Assembly: GCA_022787165.1 (NCBI GenBank)
Contig: JALFVL010000038.1
Coordinates: 38,531-102,530, forward strand
Direction: 5' to 3'
Source of the DNA: Clostridiales bacterium
GTDB taxonomy: Bacteria > Bacillota > Clostridia > Christensenellales > Aristaeellaceae
Length of the DNA: 64,000 nucleotides
The notes beneath the pieces are model-generated. The model saw nothing but the letters and a program-made list of their open reading frames with translations. It had not been told where the DNA came from and did no database searches. This document shows, in pieces, positions 54,201 to 61,236 of the stretch. Each line of letters starts with the position of its first letter. Position 1 is the first letter of the stretch. Both the position numbers and the translations under genes were made by a program.

Positions 54201-54903
54201 GCATCGGCACGGGCGCCTCGCTCGCCGGCGGAATGACGGCCTCGCGCAGGTTATGCTGGGAGCGCTGGCTCATCACGTCCAGCGCGCGGATGGAGTCGAT
54301 CTCGTCGTCGAAGAACTCGACGCGCAGCGCGCTGAGCGCGTCCGCAGGATAGATGTCGACGATGCCGCCGCGCACGGAGAACTGTCCCTTGCCCTCGACC
54401 ATGTACTCGCGCGTGTAGCCCGCCGCGAGCAGCCGCGCGCAGAGATCATCCATCTCCATGCGCCCGCCCACCTCCAGGCGAATCGTATGCGCGTTAAACA
54501 GCGCCCTGGGCATCAGCCTGTGCAGCAGTGCATCCACAGGCGCGACGACGGCGCGCGCCTCGCCGGTGATCAGCTTTTGCAGCGTCTCGATACGGCGGCA
54601 GGCGACCTCGCGGCTGGCGGCGACCTCCTGATAAAACGTGATCTCCCTCGCCGGAAAGAGGCTTACGCCGCCGCCCATCAGCGCGGAGACATCCTCCATT
54701 GCCGCTGCGGCGGATCGCTCGCTGTCGCACAGCAGCAAAAGCGGCCTGCCCGTCCTTGCCGCCAGCGCGCAGGCCAGATGAACCTTCTGCGCGCCCGCCA
54801 GGCCGGAGGCCGCGATGACCGCGCCGCTCTGCTTCGATTCGGCGACGATCTGCTCAAAGGGCGCATAGCCCTCCAGAATATCGAACAAAAAATGGGTCTG
54901 CAT
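51298..54903 (-). CDS. mfd: Transcription-repair coupling factor
   Basis: A DNA translocase that removes stalled RNA polymerase and recruits UvrA. The 1201-residue protein has the UvrB-like N-terminal modules, then the RNA polymerase interaction domain (VGDYVVHETHGIGIYQG near residue 535). The RecG-like motor has Walker A CGDVGYGKTE near 684, DEEQRFG near 783, and LLCTTIIESGLDIPMANT. The C-terminal TRCF domain follows. The length is normal (about 1150-1200). It starts three bases after the pth stop, so the two are coupled. Confidence 0.97.
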   Translation of the reverse strand: MQTHFLFDILEGYAPFEQIVAESKQSGAVIAASGLAGAQKVHLACALAARTGRPLLLLCDSERSAAAAMEDVSALMGGGVSLFPAREITFYQEVAASREVACRRIETLQKLITGEARAVVAPVDALLHRLMPRALFNAHTIRLEVGGRMEMDDLCARLLAAGYTREYMVEGKGQFSVRGGIVDIYPADALSALRVEFFDDEIDSIRALDVMSQRSQHNLREAVIPPASEAPVPMQGAQETAEALLEALARQRAAFTGVKVDKEEGSLEALPLEEGEIAVPAAFSRESRTADRFAEGVQSAVAQMKSGVSSRLLEKYIHLLYAQTETLCDYMARPIVVLDEPEALYARMDSRLGEFDQAFGAALERGEAMREQEGLLLSRDEALLALRAQTLLALTTILRPVRELRPTLLAQMGGMGAGSYGGRTKDMCDDVSRYMAEGWRVLLLSGGTARGERMRQSFEDEGIRVTFDELGAQMPEPGEGRIYPLTLSGGFQYPAAKLAVIACGDVYGAKGGRAKRAEKKGSKIASFTDLTVGDYVVHETHGIGIYQGMKRLTSEGASRDYLLIQYLGSDKLYIPVDHLDRIQKYIGGGEGTAPKLSHLGGKDWDKQKTKVRESLKELAFDLVGLYAQRQKNKGHAFGPDTPWQQEFEENFPYEETPDQLQATEEIKRDMESEQPMDRLLCGDVGYGKTEVALRAAFKAVMDGKQVAILAPTTILAQQHYGTLMRRFEGFPIHADVLSRFSSPKEQKETLRRLKDGELDVIVGTHRLLAKDVKFKDLGLLIVDEEQRFGVGHKETIKNMKKTIDVLTMSATPIPRTLHMSMVGIRDMSLLETPPQARYPVQTYVMEYQDSVIRDAILRELGRGGQVFFLYNRVGSIDLCYRQLQKLVPEARIAIAHGQMRENALEDVMLDFSQQKFDVLLCTTIIESGLDIPMANTLIVYDADHFGLSQLYQTRGRVGRSNRLAYAYFTVRPGKVLSETAQKRLDAIREFTEFGSGFRIAMRDLELRGAGNLLGPQQSGHLASIGYDLYCKLLEEAVLEAQGKAPEPNREIETRMDVHVNAYLPSDYVTGDKQRLEVYKRIASISTSEQRDDIEDELIDRFGDEPQCVANLVAVAYLKALCTKMGIERVSQTEGRIDMRFAANAQLDGEKLFKALLKFDPRVTLSVTPPVMLTVRDAKLGREDLLLTTTEIMQRLVDRMGL

Positions 54904-54906
54904 GCT

Positions 54907-55476
54907 TCACCTCGGCGCGTTCGCCGTGCGCATCGCGCTGTCCAGTCCGTTTTTGATCCAATCCTCGACGGTATCCGCCGCGCGCAGGAAGGCGTCAAAC
55001 TGGGTCTGCCTGTCCTCCGCCGTCTGATAGTGGGAGAGCACCCAGTCGGCCAGCTCCCAGCCCTCGGGCCTCTGCCCGACGCCCACGCGCAGGCGCGGGA
55101 AGTCCTGCCGCCCAAGCAGGCCGATGATCGAGCGCATGCCGTTGTGCGTGCCTGCGCTGCCGCTCGCGCGCAGGCGCACCTTGCCCAGCGGCAGATCGAT
55201 GTCGTCATAGATCACCATGACCTGCTCCATCTCCGGCTTGTAAAAGGAGACGAGCTCCGTCACGCACTGGCCGGAGAGGTTCATGTAGGTCTGCGGCTTG
55301 ACCAGCAGCAGCTTTTCCCCGCCGGCGAAGCCCTCGCCGATCAGACCGTGCATGGCGCTTTTGGTCAGGCTGATGTGCAGCTTTTCGCTGAGCACGTCGA
55401 CAACATCAAAGCCGACGTTGTGGCGCGTCCTTGCGTATTCCTTTCCCGGGTTGCCCAGGCCAATGACGATGTGCAT
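54907..55476 (-). CDS. pth: Peptidyl-tRNA hydrolase
   Basis: Releases peptides from dropped-off peptidyl-tRNA. The 189-residue protein begins MHIVIGLGNPGKEYARTRHN, with the catalytic His at position 19, then KPQTYMNLSG and YDDIDLPLG, and GTHNGMRSI. The standard Pth length and the order pth-mfd are typical of Firmicutes. The ATG follows an AGGAGGAT site. Upstream are two tandem copies of the dispersed repeat. Confidence 0.97.
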   Translation of the reverse strand: MHIVIGLGNPGKEYARTRHNVGFDVVDVLSEKLHISLTKSAMHGLIGEGFAGGEKLLLVKPQTYMNLSGQCVTELVSFYKPEMEQVMVIYDDIDLPLGKVRLRASGSAGTHNGMRSIIGLLGRQDFPRLRVGVGQRPEGWELADWVLSHYQTAEDRQTQFDAFLRAADTVEDWIKNGLDSAMRTANAPR

Positions 55477-55490
55477 AGATCCTCCTGTTT

Positions 55491-55585
55491 TTTACTCTGT
55501 AAGTCCTTCTGCAAAGCCTCAAACTCGACCGCAAAGCAACGGGACTACCGTCGCTTGGTCGGTGATGCAACCGGCATCATGCCGG
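55491..55585 (+). repeat. Dispersed 95-bp repeat, tandem copy 1
   Basis: First of two adjacent 95-bp copies. TTTACTCTGTAAGTCCTTCT at the left, GACCGCAAAGCAACGGGACT in the middle and the palindrome ACCGGCATCATGCCGG at the right. It is nearly identical to the next copy. Confidence 0.9.
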
Positions 55586-55684
55586 TTTACTCTGTACGTC
55601 CCTCTGCAAAGCCTCAAACTCGACCGCAAAGCAACGGGACTACCGTCACTTGGTTGGTGATGCAACCGGCATCATGCCGGTTTA
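55586..55684 (+). repeat. Dispersed 95-bp repeat, tandem copy 2
   Basis: Second tandem copy, offset exactly 95 bases from the first, differing at only a handful of positions (for example CGTCCCTCT for AGTCCTTCT). It ends in the same ACCGGCATCATGCCGG palindrome plus TTTA. Confidence 0.9.
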
Positions 55685-55693
55685 AACGGCCTA

Positions 55694-55724
55694 AGCGGGA
55701 ACGCCGGAAAGGGGCGTCCCCGCT
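55694..55724 (-). terminator. Possible terminator after purR
   Basis: A 12-base stem with one mismatch (AGCGGGAACGCC and GGCGTCCCCGCT), loop of seven, about 45 bases after the purR stop. The downstream T-tract on the minus strand is weak. Confidence 0.45.
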
Positions 55725-55769
55725 TCAAGATATGCATTGTTCGGTTTTTTCTCTCTCCCAAATGCCGGC

Positions 55770-56609
55770 TTATTTGGCCTTTTCCGCCGCTGCAGCCAGC
55801 CAGGGCGCCGGTCGGATGGCTGCCGTGCCGCTGCTCTCGTCCGTGTTGTCGATCACAAGCAGCGACTTGACGCCCTCCAGCCGCTTCTTCGCGGGCTCCT
55901 GCGTGGAAATCAGCACGCAGACGCCCACGACCGTCACGGCGAACTCGCGCATCATGTCGACCATGCCGCGCGCCGTTCCGCCCGCGCGCATGAAGTCATC
56001 GACGATCAGCGCGCGCTGCCCCTCGCGCACGGCGCGGCGGGACAGGCTCATCGTTTCCACACGCCCGCCGGAGCCGGAGAGGTAGTTGATGTTCACCGCC
56101 GGGCCCTCGTAGACCTTGCTGTCCCTGCGCACGATGACCGTCGGCACGCCGAGCGCCTTCGCCGTCATCATCGCCACCGGGATGCCCTTCGTCTCCATCG
56201 TCAGGACAAAATCCGGCTCCGCGCGGTAGAACTGCGAGGCGATGATCGTGCCCATCTTCTCGACCAGGTCAGGCATGGCCAAAATGTCGGCCATATAGAT
56301 GAATCCGCCCGGCAGCACGCGCCCCGGGGCCGCAAGCATCTGCGCAAGATCCTTGACAGCGCGGTAAGCATCCTCCGGCGAGGGAATCGGGCGATAGCGG
56401 ACACCGCCGGCGGCGCCCGTCACCGTGTCGAGCTGGCCCAGATGAAACTGCGTAAAGACGCCGCGCAGAATATCGATATCCTCGCTGAGTGTCGACTTGG
56501 CCGCGCCAAACATCTCGCAGAAGGTACCCAGTGTAAAGATTTTATTCGGGGATTCCACCAGAATCCTCGTCATGGCGGCAAGCCGCTCGTTCCGGCGGAT
56601 GCGGTCCAT
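55770..56609 (-). CDS. purR: Pur operon repressor PurR (Bacillus type)
   Basis: Represses purine biosynthesis genes; PRPP relieves binding. The 279-residue protein has an N-terminal winged helix-turn-helix (residues 1-75, MDRIRRNERLAAMTRIL then FGAAKSTLSEDI) and a phosphoribosyltransferase-like domain with the PRPP motif ALIVDDFMRAGGTARG near residue 205. The start at 56609 has GGGAGGG upstream. Monocistronic behind its own promoter, divergent from murC. Targets elsewhere in the genome are not visible here. Confidence 0.95.
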   Translation of the reverse strand: MDRIRRNERLAAMTRILVESPNKIFTLGTFCEMFGAAKSTLSEDIDILRGVFTQFHLGQLDTVTGAAGGVRYRPIPSPEDAYRAVKDLAQMLAAPGRVLPGGFIYMADILAMPDLVEKMGTIIASQFYRAEPDFVLTMETKGIPVAMMTAKALGVPTVIVRRDSKVYEGPAVNINYLSGSGGRVETMSLSRRAVREGQRALIVDDFMRAGGTARGMVDMMREFAVTVVGVCVLISTQEPAKKRLEGVKSLLVIDNTDESSGTAAIRPAPWLAAAAEKAK

Positions 56610-56662
56610 GTCATTCCCTCCCATGCTCGTCAGAAAGACGAATGTTCACTCAATTATGCTCT

Positions 56663-56691
56663 ATTATAATTCAGGATTTCGAAATCGTCCA
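56663..56691 (-). promoter_or_regulatory. Promoter for purR
   Basis: TGGACG (56691-56686), 17-base spacer, TATAAT (56668-56663) on the minus strand, about 55 bases ahead of purR. Confidence 0.65.
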
Positions 56692-56760
56692 GCCCCTTGC
56701 AGGATTTTTCTTTCTTTTATGCTCTTTTTGCAAAATGGCCGTGCTTTTTTTGCTTTTAGC

Positions 56761-56790
56761 TTGATTGCCCCCTCTTCTTTGACATATAAT
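56761..56790 (+). promoter_or_regulatory. Promoter for murC
   Basis: TTGATT (56761-56766), 18-base spacer, TATAAT (56785-56790) on the plus strand, about 105 bases ahead of murC. The A/T-rich tract just upstream may act as an UP element. Confidence 0.75.
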
Positions 56791-56895
56791 AATCCTGCTG
56801 ACAGCTCAGTTCGCATCGGAAAGACGCGCAGCGGGGCCTGTTTTCCCGCGGAAAGAGCGCCGTTTCCGGACAAAAGCGCATCAAGGAGGCACATC

Positions 56896-58293
56896 ATGCC
56901 GCATATCAACGACTATACAGGCAGGCGGGTCCACATGATCGGCATCGGCGGCAGCTCGATGAGCGGTCTGGCCGGCATGCTCGCGCAGCGGGGCATCCGC
57001 GTGACGGGCTCCGATTCCGCCCGCTCCTATATGACCGACGCCCTGACCAGCCAGGGAATTCCCGTCTCCATCGGGCACCACGCCGAGAACGTCGACGGCG
57101 CCGATCTGGTCATCTATTCGGCCGCCATCCATCCCGACAACCCGGAGCGCGCCCGCGCTTCGCAGCTGGGCATTCCGCAGATGGAGCGCGCCACGCTGTT
57201 GGGGCAGCTGATGGAGGGCTACCGTCACGCCATCAACGTCTGCGGCACCCATGGCAAGACGACCACCACCTCGATGATCGCCGAGGTGCTGCTCGACGCC
57301 GGGCTCGACCCGACCGTCCATATCGGCGGCCAGCTCGACTATATCGGCGGCAGCACCCGCGTAGGCGGGCACGACACCTTCGTCGCAGAGGCCTGCGAGT
57401 TCAACGCCAGCTTTTTGCAGTTCCACCCGACCATCGCCGTCGTCACCAATATCGAGGAGGATCATCTCGATTATTACAAGGATCTGGAGGACATCTGCCA
57501 TGCCTTCGGCCGCTTCTTCTCTCTCCTGCCCGAGGACGGCGTGTGCATCGGCAACGGCGACGATCCGCGCGTCGTCGCGCAGCTTTGCGCCCTGCCCTGC
57601 CGGACGATGACCTTCGGCTTTGCCAAGACCTGCACCTGGCAGCCGCTGAACCTTGTCTACGACGAGACGGGCTGCGGCCAGTTCGACGCGGCAAAGGACG
57701 GGCAGATCGCCGCGCATGTCGAGCTGCATGTGCCCGGCGAATACAACGTGCTCCACGCGCTGGCGACGATGGCTGCCTGCGTCGAGGTCGGCGCAAGCGC
57801 GCAAACCGTCGCCGAATCCCTCTCCCGCTTCACGGCGCCGCATCGACGCTTTGAATACACCGGCACGGTCTGCGGCGTGAAGTTCTACACGGACTATGGC
57901 CACAATCCCGCCGAGATGCACAGCGCGCTCGCCAACGCTGTCCGCCAGCCGCACAAAACCCTCTGGGCCGTCATGCAGCCGCACACCTATTCGCGCGTCA
58001 AGACGCTCTTCAAGGACTACATCCACTGCTGCGATCTGGCCGACGAGATTCTGATCACGGACATCTTCGCCGCGCGCGAGACCGACCCCGGCGACATCCA
58101 CGCGACGATGCTCGTCGACGCCATCGCCAAGACCGGCCAGCACGTCCATTATACGCCGACCTTCGACGACGCGGAGGCCTATCTGCGCGCGCACTGGCAA
58201 AGCGGCGACCTCGTCATCACGATGAGCTGCGGCGACATCCACCTGCTCAACGCGCAGATTCAGAAGCACGGCGAGGAAAACCCCTTCGCGTGA
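56896..58293 (+). CDS. murC: UDP-N-acetylmuramate--L-alanine ligase
   Basis: Adds L-alanine to UDP-MurNAc, the first peptide step of peptidoglycan synthesis. The 465-residue protein has the N-terminal nucleotide-binding GIGGSSMSGLAGMLAQRG (about residues 18-35), VTGSDS, the ATP P-loop GTHGKTTTTSMIAEVL (about 116-131) and YGHNPAEMHSAL in the C-terminal domain. The true start is the ATG at 56896 with AAGGAGG upstream; a longer in-frame extension runs through the promoter. It stands alone on the plus strand. Confidence 0.94.
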   Translation: MPHINDYTGRRVHMIGIGGSSMSGLAGMLAQRGIRVTGSDSARSYMTDALTSQGIPVSIGHHAENVDGADLVIYSAAIHPDNPERARASQLGIPQMERATLLGQLMEGYRHAINVCGTHGKTTTTSMIAEVLLDAGLDPTVHIGGQLDYIGGSTRVGGHDTFVAEACEFNASFLQFHPTIAVVTNIEEDHLDYYKDLEDICHAFGRFFSLLPEDGVCIGNGDDPRVVAQLCALPCRTMTFGFAKTCTWQPLNLVYDETGCGQFDAAKDGQIAAHVELHVPGEYNVLHALATMAACVEVGASAQTVAESLSRFTAPHRRFEYTGTVCGVKFYTDYGHNPAEMHSALANAVRQPHKTLWAVMQPHTYSRVKTLFKDYIHCCDLADEILITDIFAARETDPGDIHATMLVDAIAKTGQHVHYTPTFDDAEAYLRAHWQSGDLVITMSCGDIHLLNAQIQKHGEENPFA

Positions 58294-58327
58294 GTCCCCT
58301 CTCTCAAGCACGTCTTATGACCCGTCG

Positions 58328-58356
58328 CCAGGATTCCTCCGGAATCCTGGTTTTTT
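58328..58356 (+). terminator. Intrinsic terminator after murC
   Basis: A 10-base perfect stem CCAGGATTCC/GGAATCCTGG with loop TCC, then TTTTTT on the plus strand, 35 bases after the murC stop. Confidence 0.92.
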
Positions 58357-58403
58357 GTACAAGAAAAACCGGCATCTCTCTGCCGGTTCAAAAAAGCGAA
58401 ACG

Positions 58404-58484
58404 GGCATGATGCCGGTTATAAGCCCTCCGAAATGTTGCGAGACCCGTTGCCTTGCGGCCGAGGCCGAAACAGTACAGCGTCAA
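58404..58484 (-). repeat. Dispersed 95-bp repeat, inverted copy
   Basis: On the minus strand this reads CTGTACTGTTTCGGCCTCGG, CCGCAAGGCAACGGGTCT, ACATTTCGGAGGGCTTATAA, CCGGCATCATGCCCG, matching the family in reverse orientation. A second short hairpin (ACCGGCATCTCTCTGCCGGT, 58368-58387) sits beside it. Located between the convergent murC and yitT-like genes. Confidence 0.75.
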
Positions 58485-58504
58485 TCAATCGTGCTCCGTA
58501 TCGC

Positions 58505-59377
58505 TCAGCTGGCCAGGAAGCCCTTGCCAATGATCTCCGTGGAGGCCGTGATGACCATGAACGCATGCGGATCGCAGTTGTGGACATAATGGCGCAGCGC
58601 CAGTGCCTGGGAGCGGGTGAGCACGGTAATGATCATCGCCTTGCGCTCGTGGCGATAGGCGCCATAGACGTCCTCGAGGGTCGCGCCGCGATGCAGCGTT
58701 CCCATGATATAATCGACGATGGGCTGCGGATTGGTCGTGATGATCTGGAAGCATTTCTTCGTGCGGAAGCTGTCGCAGACATAGTCGACCAGAATGGATT
58801 TCATCAGCAGGCCGAGGATCGAGTACAGGCCGGCCTTGATGCCGAAGATGAACAGCGCGGAAACCGTGATCAGCGCGTCGGCGACGATCAACGCCGTGCC
58901 GATGTTGAGGCTGGTGTATTTGCGCACGATCATCGCGATGATGTCCGTGCCGCCGCTGGAGGCATCCAGATGGAAGAGGATCGCCGAGCCGAAGGCCGGG
59001 AGCAGCACGGCAAAGCAGAGCTCCAGGAAGGGCTGATCGGTCAGCGGCGCGCTGAGCGGCCAAAGCCGCTCCATGACGTTCATGCTCAGCGAGAGCAGGA
59101 GCGAGCAGTAGACCGTGCTGAAGGCGAAGCTGCTCCCGAGCACAAGAAAGCCCACGACCAGCAGCGCGACATTGATGATGAGCATGAAAACGCTGGGCGT
59201 CAGAACCGGAGAGGGAAATATCCTGCCCAGGATCAGCGAGAGGCCGGTGACGCCGCCCGTGGAAAAGTTGTTCGGAAACTTAAAAAAATAGACGCCGACC
59301 GCCGTAATGAGGATACCTGCCGTCAAAAGAAGGTAACGCTCTACGCCCGAAAGCTGTCTTGCCTGTGTGGTTTTCAT
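58505..59377 (-). CDS. YitT-family membrane protein (DUF161/DUF2179)
   Basis: A 290-residue polytopic membrane protein: five to six hydrophobic segments between about residues 14 and 190 form the two DUF161 repeats (FPNNFSTGGVTG and LFHLDASSGGTDIIAMI are the paired glycine-rich motifs). A C-terminal cytoplasmic DUF2179 domain has KAMIITVLTRSQ and HAFMVITASTEIIGKGF. YitT proteins are widespread; their function is not established. The start at 59377 gives MKTTQARQL. It has its own promoter. Confidence 0.93.
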   Translation of the reverse strand: MKTTQARQLSGVERYLLLTAGILITAVGVYFFKFPNNFSTGGVTGLSLILGRIFPSPVLTPSVFMLIINVALLVVGFLVLGSSFAFSTVYCSLLLSLSMNVMERLWPLSAPLTDQPFLELCFAVLLPAFGSAILFHLDASSGGTDIIAMIVRKYTSLNIGTALIVADALITVSALFIFGIKAGLYSILGLLMKSILVDYVCDSFRTKKCFQIITTNPQPIVDYIMGTLHRGATLEDVYGAYRHERKAMIITVLTRSQALALRHYVHNCDPHAFMVITASTEIIGKGFLAS

Positions 59378-59426
59378 GGCAAATGATCCTTTCTGCCCCT
59401 CATTGGGTGAAATGAATTGCAGCAAT

Positions 59427-59455
59427 ATTATAGCGAAAACAGCCGAATCTGTCCA
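59427..59455 (-). promoter_or_regulatory. Promoter for the YitT gene
   Basis: TGGACA (59455-59450), 17-base spacer, TATAAT (59432-59427) on the minus strand, 50 bases ahead of the gene. Confidence 0.75.
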
Positions 59456-59475
59456 GCTTTTTGATGCTTTTTGCC

Positions 59476-59513
59476 AAAAAAGGATGACAGGCCCGGCGTT
59501 CGCCAGGCCTGTC
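59476..59513 (-). terminator. Intrinsic terminator after mtnN
   Basis: An 8-base outer stem GACAGGCC/GGCCTGTC with an inner extension, followed on the minus strand after four bases by TTTTTT. Ends the luxS-mtnN unit. Confidence 0.88.
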
Positions 59514-59578
59514 GGAGAAAAGCCCTCCATCTTTACGCGAAGTGAAGCTTCAGGCCGCTTCCTGCGCAGGAAGCGCCG

Positions 59579-60262
59579 TCAGTTCAGAAGGAAATTGCGC
59601 ACAAGCCGGACAGACTGCTCCGCGGCCATGGCGACAAACGACGGATAATCCATGTGAGAGGAGCTATCCGCGCTGTCGGAAATGGCGCGCAGGATGCAAA
59701 AGGGCACGTGGTTGACATGACAAACCTGGCCAATCGCCGCCCCCTCCATCTCGCAGGCGATGGCGCCGAACTGCCTGGCGATGAAGTCCTTGCGCGCGCT
59801 GTCCGCAACAAACTGGTCTCCGGAGGCGATGACGCCGGTCACCGTCGGGATACCCAACACCTTGGCGCAGGCGGAAATGTGGTTTTCCAGCAGCTTGTCG
59901 GCCGGGATGACAACCTTGTTGATGCCAGAGATGAGGCCGGGCGGATCCCCGAGGGGGCTTGTGTCCATGTCGTGCTGCACGACGCCGGAGGACACGGCGA
60001 CGGAGCCGATGGACAGCGCATCGGTCAGCGTGCCGGCGACGCCGGTGTTGATGATGCATTCAGGCTGGTAGCGCAGGATCATCGTCTGCGCACAGAGGGC
60101 GGCAAAGACCTTGCCGATGCCGCAGACAGCCGTGACGACCTCCTTGCCCTCAAGCGTGCCGCTGACAAACGTGATACCGCTGATTTTCTTGGAGACGGGG
60201 TTCTCGATGTGGGAACGCAGGCTTTCCATTTCTACGTTCATGGCCGCGATAATTCCGATCAT
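59579..60262 (-). CDS. mtnN: 5'-methylthioadenosine/S-adenosylhomocysteine nucleosidase
   Basis: Removes adenine from SAH and MTA; the SRH produced from SAH is the LuxS substrate. The 227-residue protein starts MIGIIAAMNVEMESL, with CGIGKVFAA, INTGVAGTL and the C-terminal CEMEGAAIGQV (substrate ribose contact) and RAISDSADSSSHMDY, where the catalytic Asp lies in SDSAD. GAGGAG precedes the ATG. It follows luxS by four bases, so the two-step pathway from SAH to homocysteine is a single operon. Confidence 0.96.
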   Translation of the reverse strand: MIGIIAAMNVEMESLRSHIENPVSKKISGITFVSGTLEGKEVVTAVCGIGKVFAALCAQTMILRYQPECIINTGVAGTLTDALSIGSVAVSSGVVQHDMDTSPLGDPPGLISGINKVVIPADKLLENHISACAKVLGIPTVTGVIASGDQFVADSARKDFIARQFGAIACEMEGAAIGQVCHVNHVPFCILRAISDSADSSSHMDYPSFVAMAAEQSVRLVRNFLLN

Positions 60263-60266
60263 GCTG

Positions 60267-60731
60267 TTACTCCTCGTATTCAAAGGTGACGGGGCGGGCA
60301 TCAAGCTCGGCGAGATAGCGCCTCGCCTCGATCTTTGCAGCCTCCGTGCTCAGGTTGCGATAGTTGCCGCACTCTCGGCTGGAGGCGCCAAATACCGGCC
60401 CCTCATGCGCAAGAATGCGCTTGAGCGTCAGGCGCACCTCTCGCAGAACGGTCTCGTTCTGCGCGTCGCGCACAAGCAGATAAAAGCCCGTTTGGCAGCC
60501 CATGGGCCCAAAATAGACGATCTGGCTGGAGAGCGCGCCGTTGCGGATATAGGTCGCAAACAGGTGCTCGAGGGAATGCATGGTGGAATTGTCCATCAGG
60601 TCGTCGGTGTTGGGGCGGCGCGTGCGCATGTCATAGGTGGTAACGTCTCCGTCAACGCGGCTGACATACAGCCCGGGCAGCAGCTTGTCATGGTTGATGG
60701 AAAAGCTGGTGATTCGCTGAATCGTATCCAT
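60267..60731 (-). CDS. luxS: S-ribosylhomocysteine lyase (AI-2 synthesis)
   Basis: Splits S-ribosylhomocysteine to homocysteine and DPD, the autoinducer-2 precursor. The 154-residue protein has the metal motif HSLEH (H52, E55, H56), the catalytic Cys79 in GPMGCQTGFY and the third metal ligand Cys121 in RECGNY. The length is standard. CAGGAGG precedes the ATG and a promoter lies 45 bases further upstream. The short leader has no room for a SAM riboswitch. Confidence 0.97.
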   Translation of the reverse strand: MDTIQRITSFSINHDKLLPGLYVSRVDGDVTTYDMRTRRPNTDDLMDNSTMHSLEHLFATYIRNGALSSQIVYFGPMGCQTGFYLLVRDAQNETVLREVRLTLKRILAHEGPVFGASSRECGNYRNLSTEAAKIEARRYLAELDARPVTFEYEE

Positions 60732-60775
60732 ATAAACCTCCTGAACACAGATGCGAATGGGACAAAAATCAATTT

Positions 60776-60804
60776 ATTATACCTCATTCGCGTCTTTGAC
60801 GCAA
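60776..60804 (-). promoter_or_regulatory. Promoter for luxS-mtnN
   Basis: TTGCGT (60804-60799), 17-base spacer, TATAAT (60781-60776) on the minus strand; leader of about 40 bases. Confidence 0.75.
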
Positions 60805-60858
60805 GCGCCGCGAGTTGGGATCGCATCGCCTGTACTCCGGAAAAACGCCCGGCATATA

Positions 60859-60887
60859 TTGACATTCTGTACATTTTCCTGTATACT
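60859..60887 (+). promoter_or_regulatory. Near-perfect promoter for the structured RNA
   Basis: Consensus TTGACA (60859-60864), 17-base spacer, TATACT (60882-60887) on the plus strand, divergent from luxS. One of the best promoters in the window, implying an abundant transcript starting near 60894. Confidence 0.9.
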
Positions 60888-60893
60888 GTCTCC

Positions 60894-61195
60894 CGTCGCA
60901 GATAAGGAATGAGAAGGAGTCATTCCGGGTAGAGACATGACCCATCCCCTCGAGGATGTATGGCCGAACGGACAGCCGGGTCAAATGCCGATGCGTGGTA
61001 TTAACTCGCACGCAGCTTCTGCTGTATCTCATTGATTGGGTTCAAAGCCCAGTTTCACATCACCGAAGTGAAATGGTCAATAAGAGCAGTAAAAGTAAGT
61101 CTTTACTGTATAGACTCTGAAAACCTATCCTTGTCTCGATCGATATGCCTTTGCAGAGAGATTGGGTGATGGTTGCTTTTGCACATCACTTTTTT
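60894..61195 (+). ncRNA. Structured RNA of unassigned family (stand-alone or leader)
   Basis: About 300 bases without a protein-coding frame, between a consensus promoter and an intrinsic terminator. Hairpins visible: GGAATGA/TCATTCC (60906-60926); GACCC/GGGTC (60939-60943 with 60978-60982) enclosing ATCC/GGAT and GGC/GCC; TGCGTG/CACGCA (60992-61014); ATTGA/TCAAT (61031-61081) enclosing GGG/CCC and TTTCAC/GTGAAA, with CTGCT/AGCAG around it; and AGTAAA/TTTACT (61088-61107), which competes with AGCAG. The first loop can pair with CTTCT at 61016-61020. It resembles no tmRNA, RNase P, SAM, cobalamin, ydaO or T-box element that I know. The terminator lies 41 bases before a secreted C39-like protein gene, so it may be a regulatory leader or an independent ncRNA. 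Confidence 0.7.
61166..61195 (+). terminator. Terminator at the end of the structured RNA
   Basis: Outer stem GTGATG/CATCAC (61166-61171 with 61184-61189), inner TGC/GCA with a TTTT loop, followed by TTTTTT at 61190-61195. It lies upstream of the C39-like gene, as in an attenuated leader. Confidence 0.88.
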
Positions 61196-61236
61196 CTTTA
61201 CCCTGACAGCCTGCGACAGAAAGGTTGTGGTTTCTG

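Noticed and set aside
50698..56085. A plus-strand open frame of about 1795 codons across mfd and pth
   Set aside because: It is antisense to two unmistakable genes and to SRP RNA; the length comes from GC-rich codon bias.
60894..61195. tmRNA, RNase P RNA or SAM riboswitch for the structured RNA
   Set aside because: No tRNA-like ends or tag-coding stretch, no conserved RNase P segments, and no SAM-box core; luxS, the plausible SAM-linked gene, is on the other strand.
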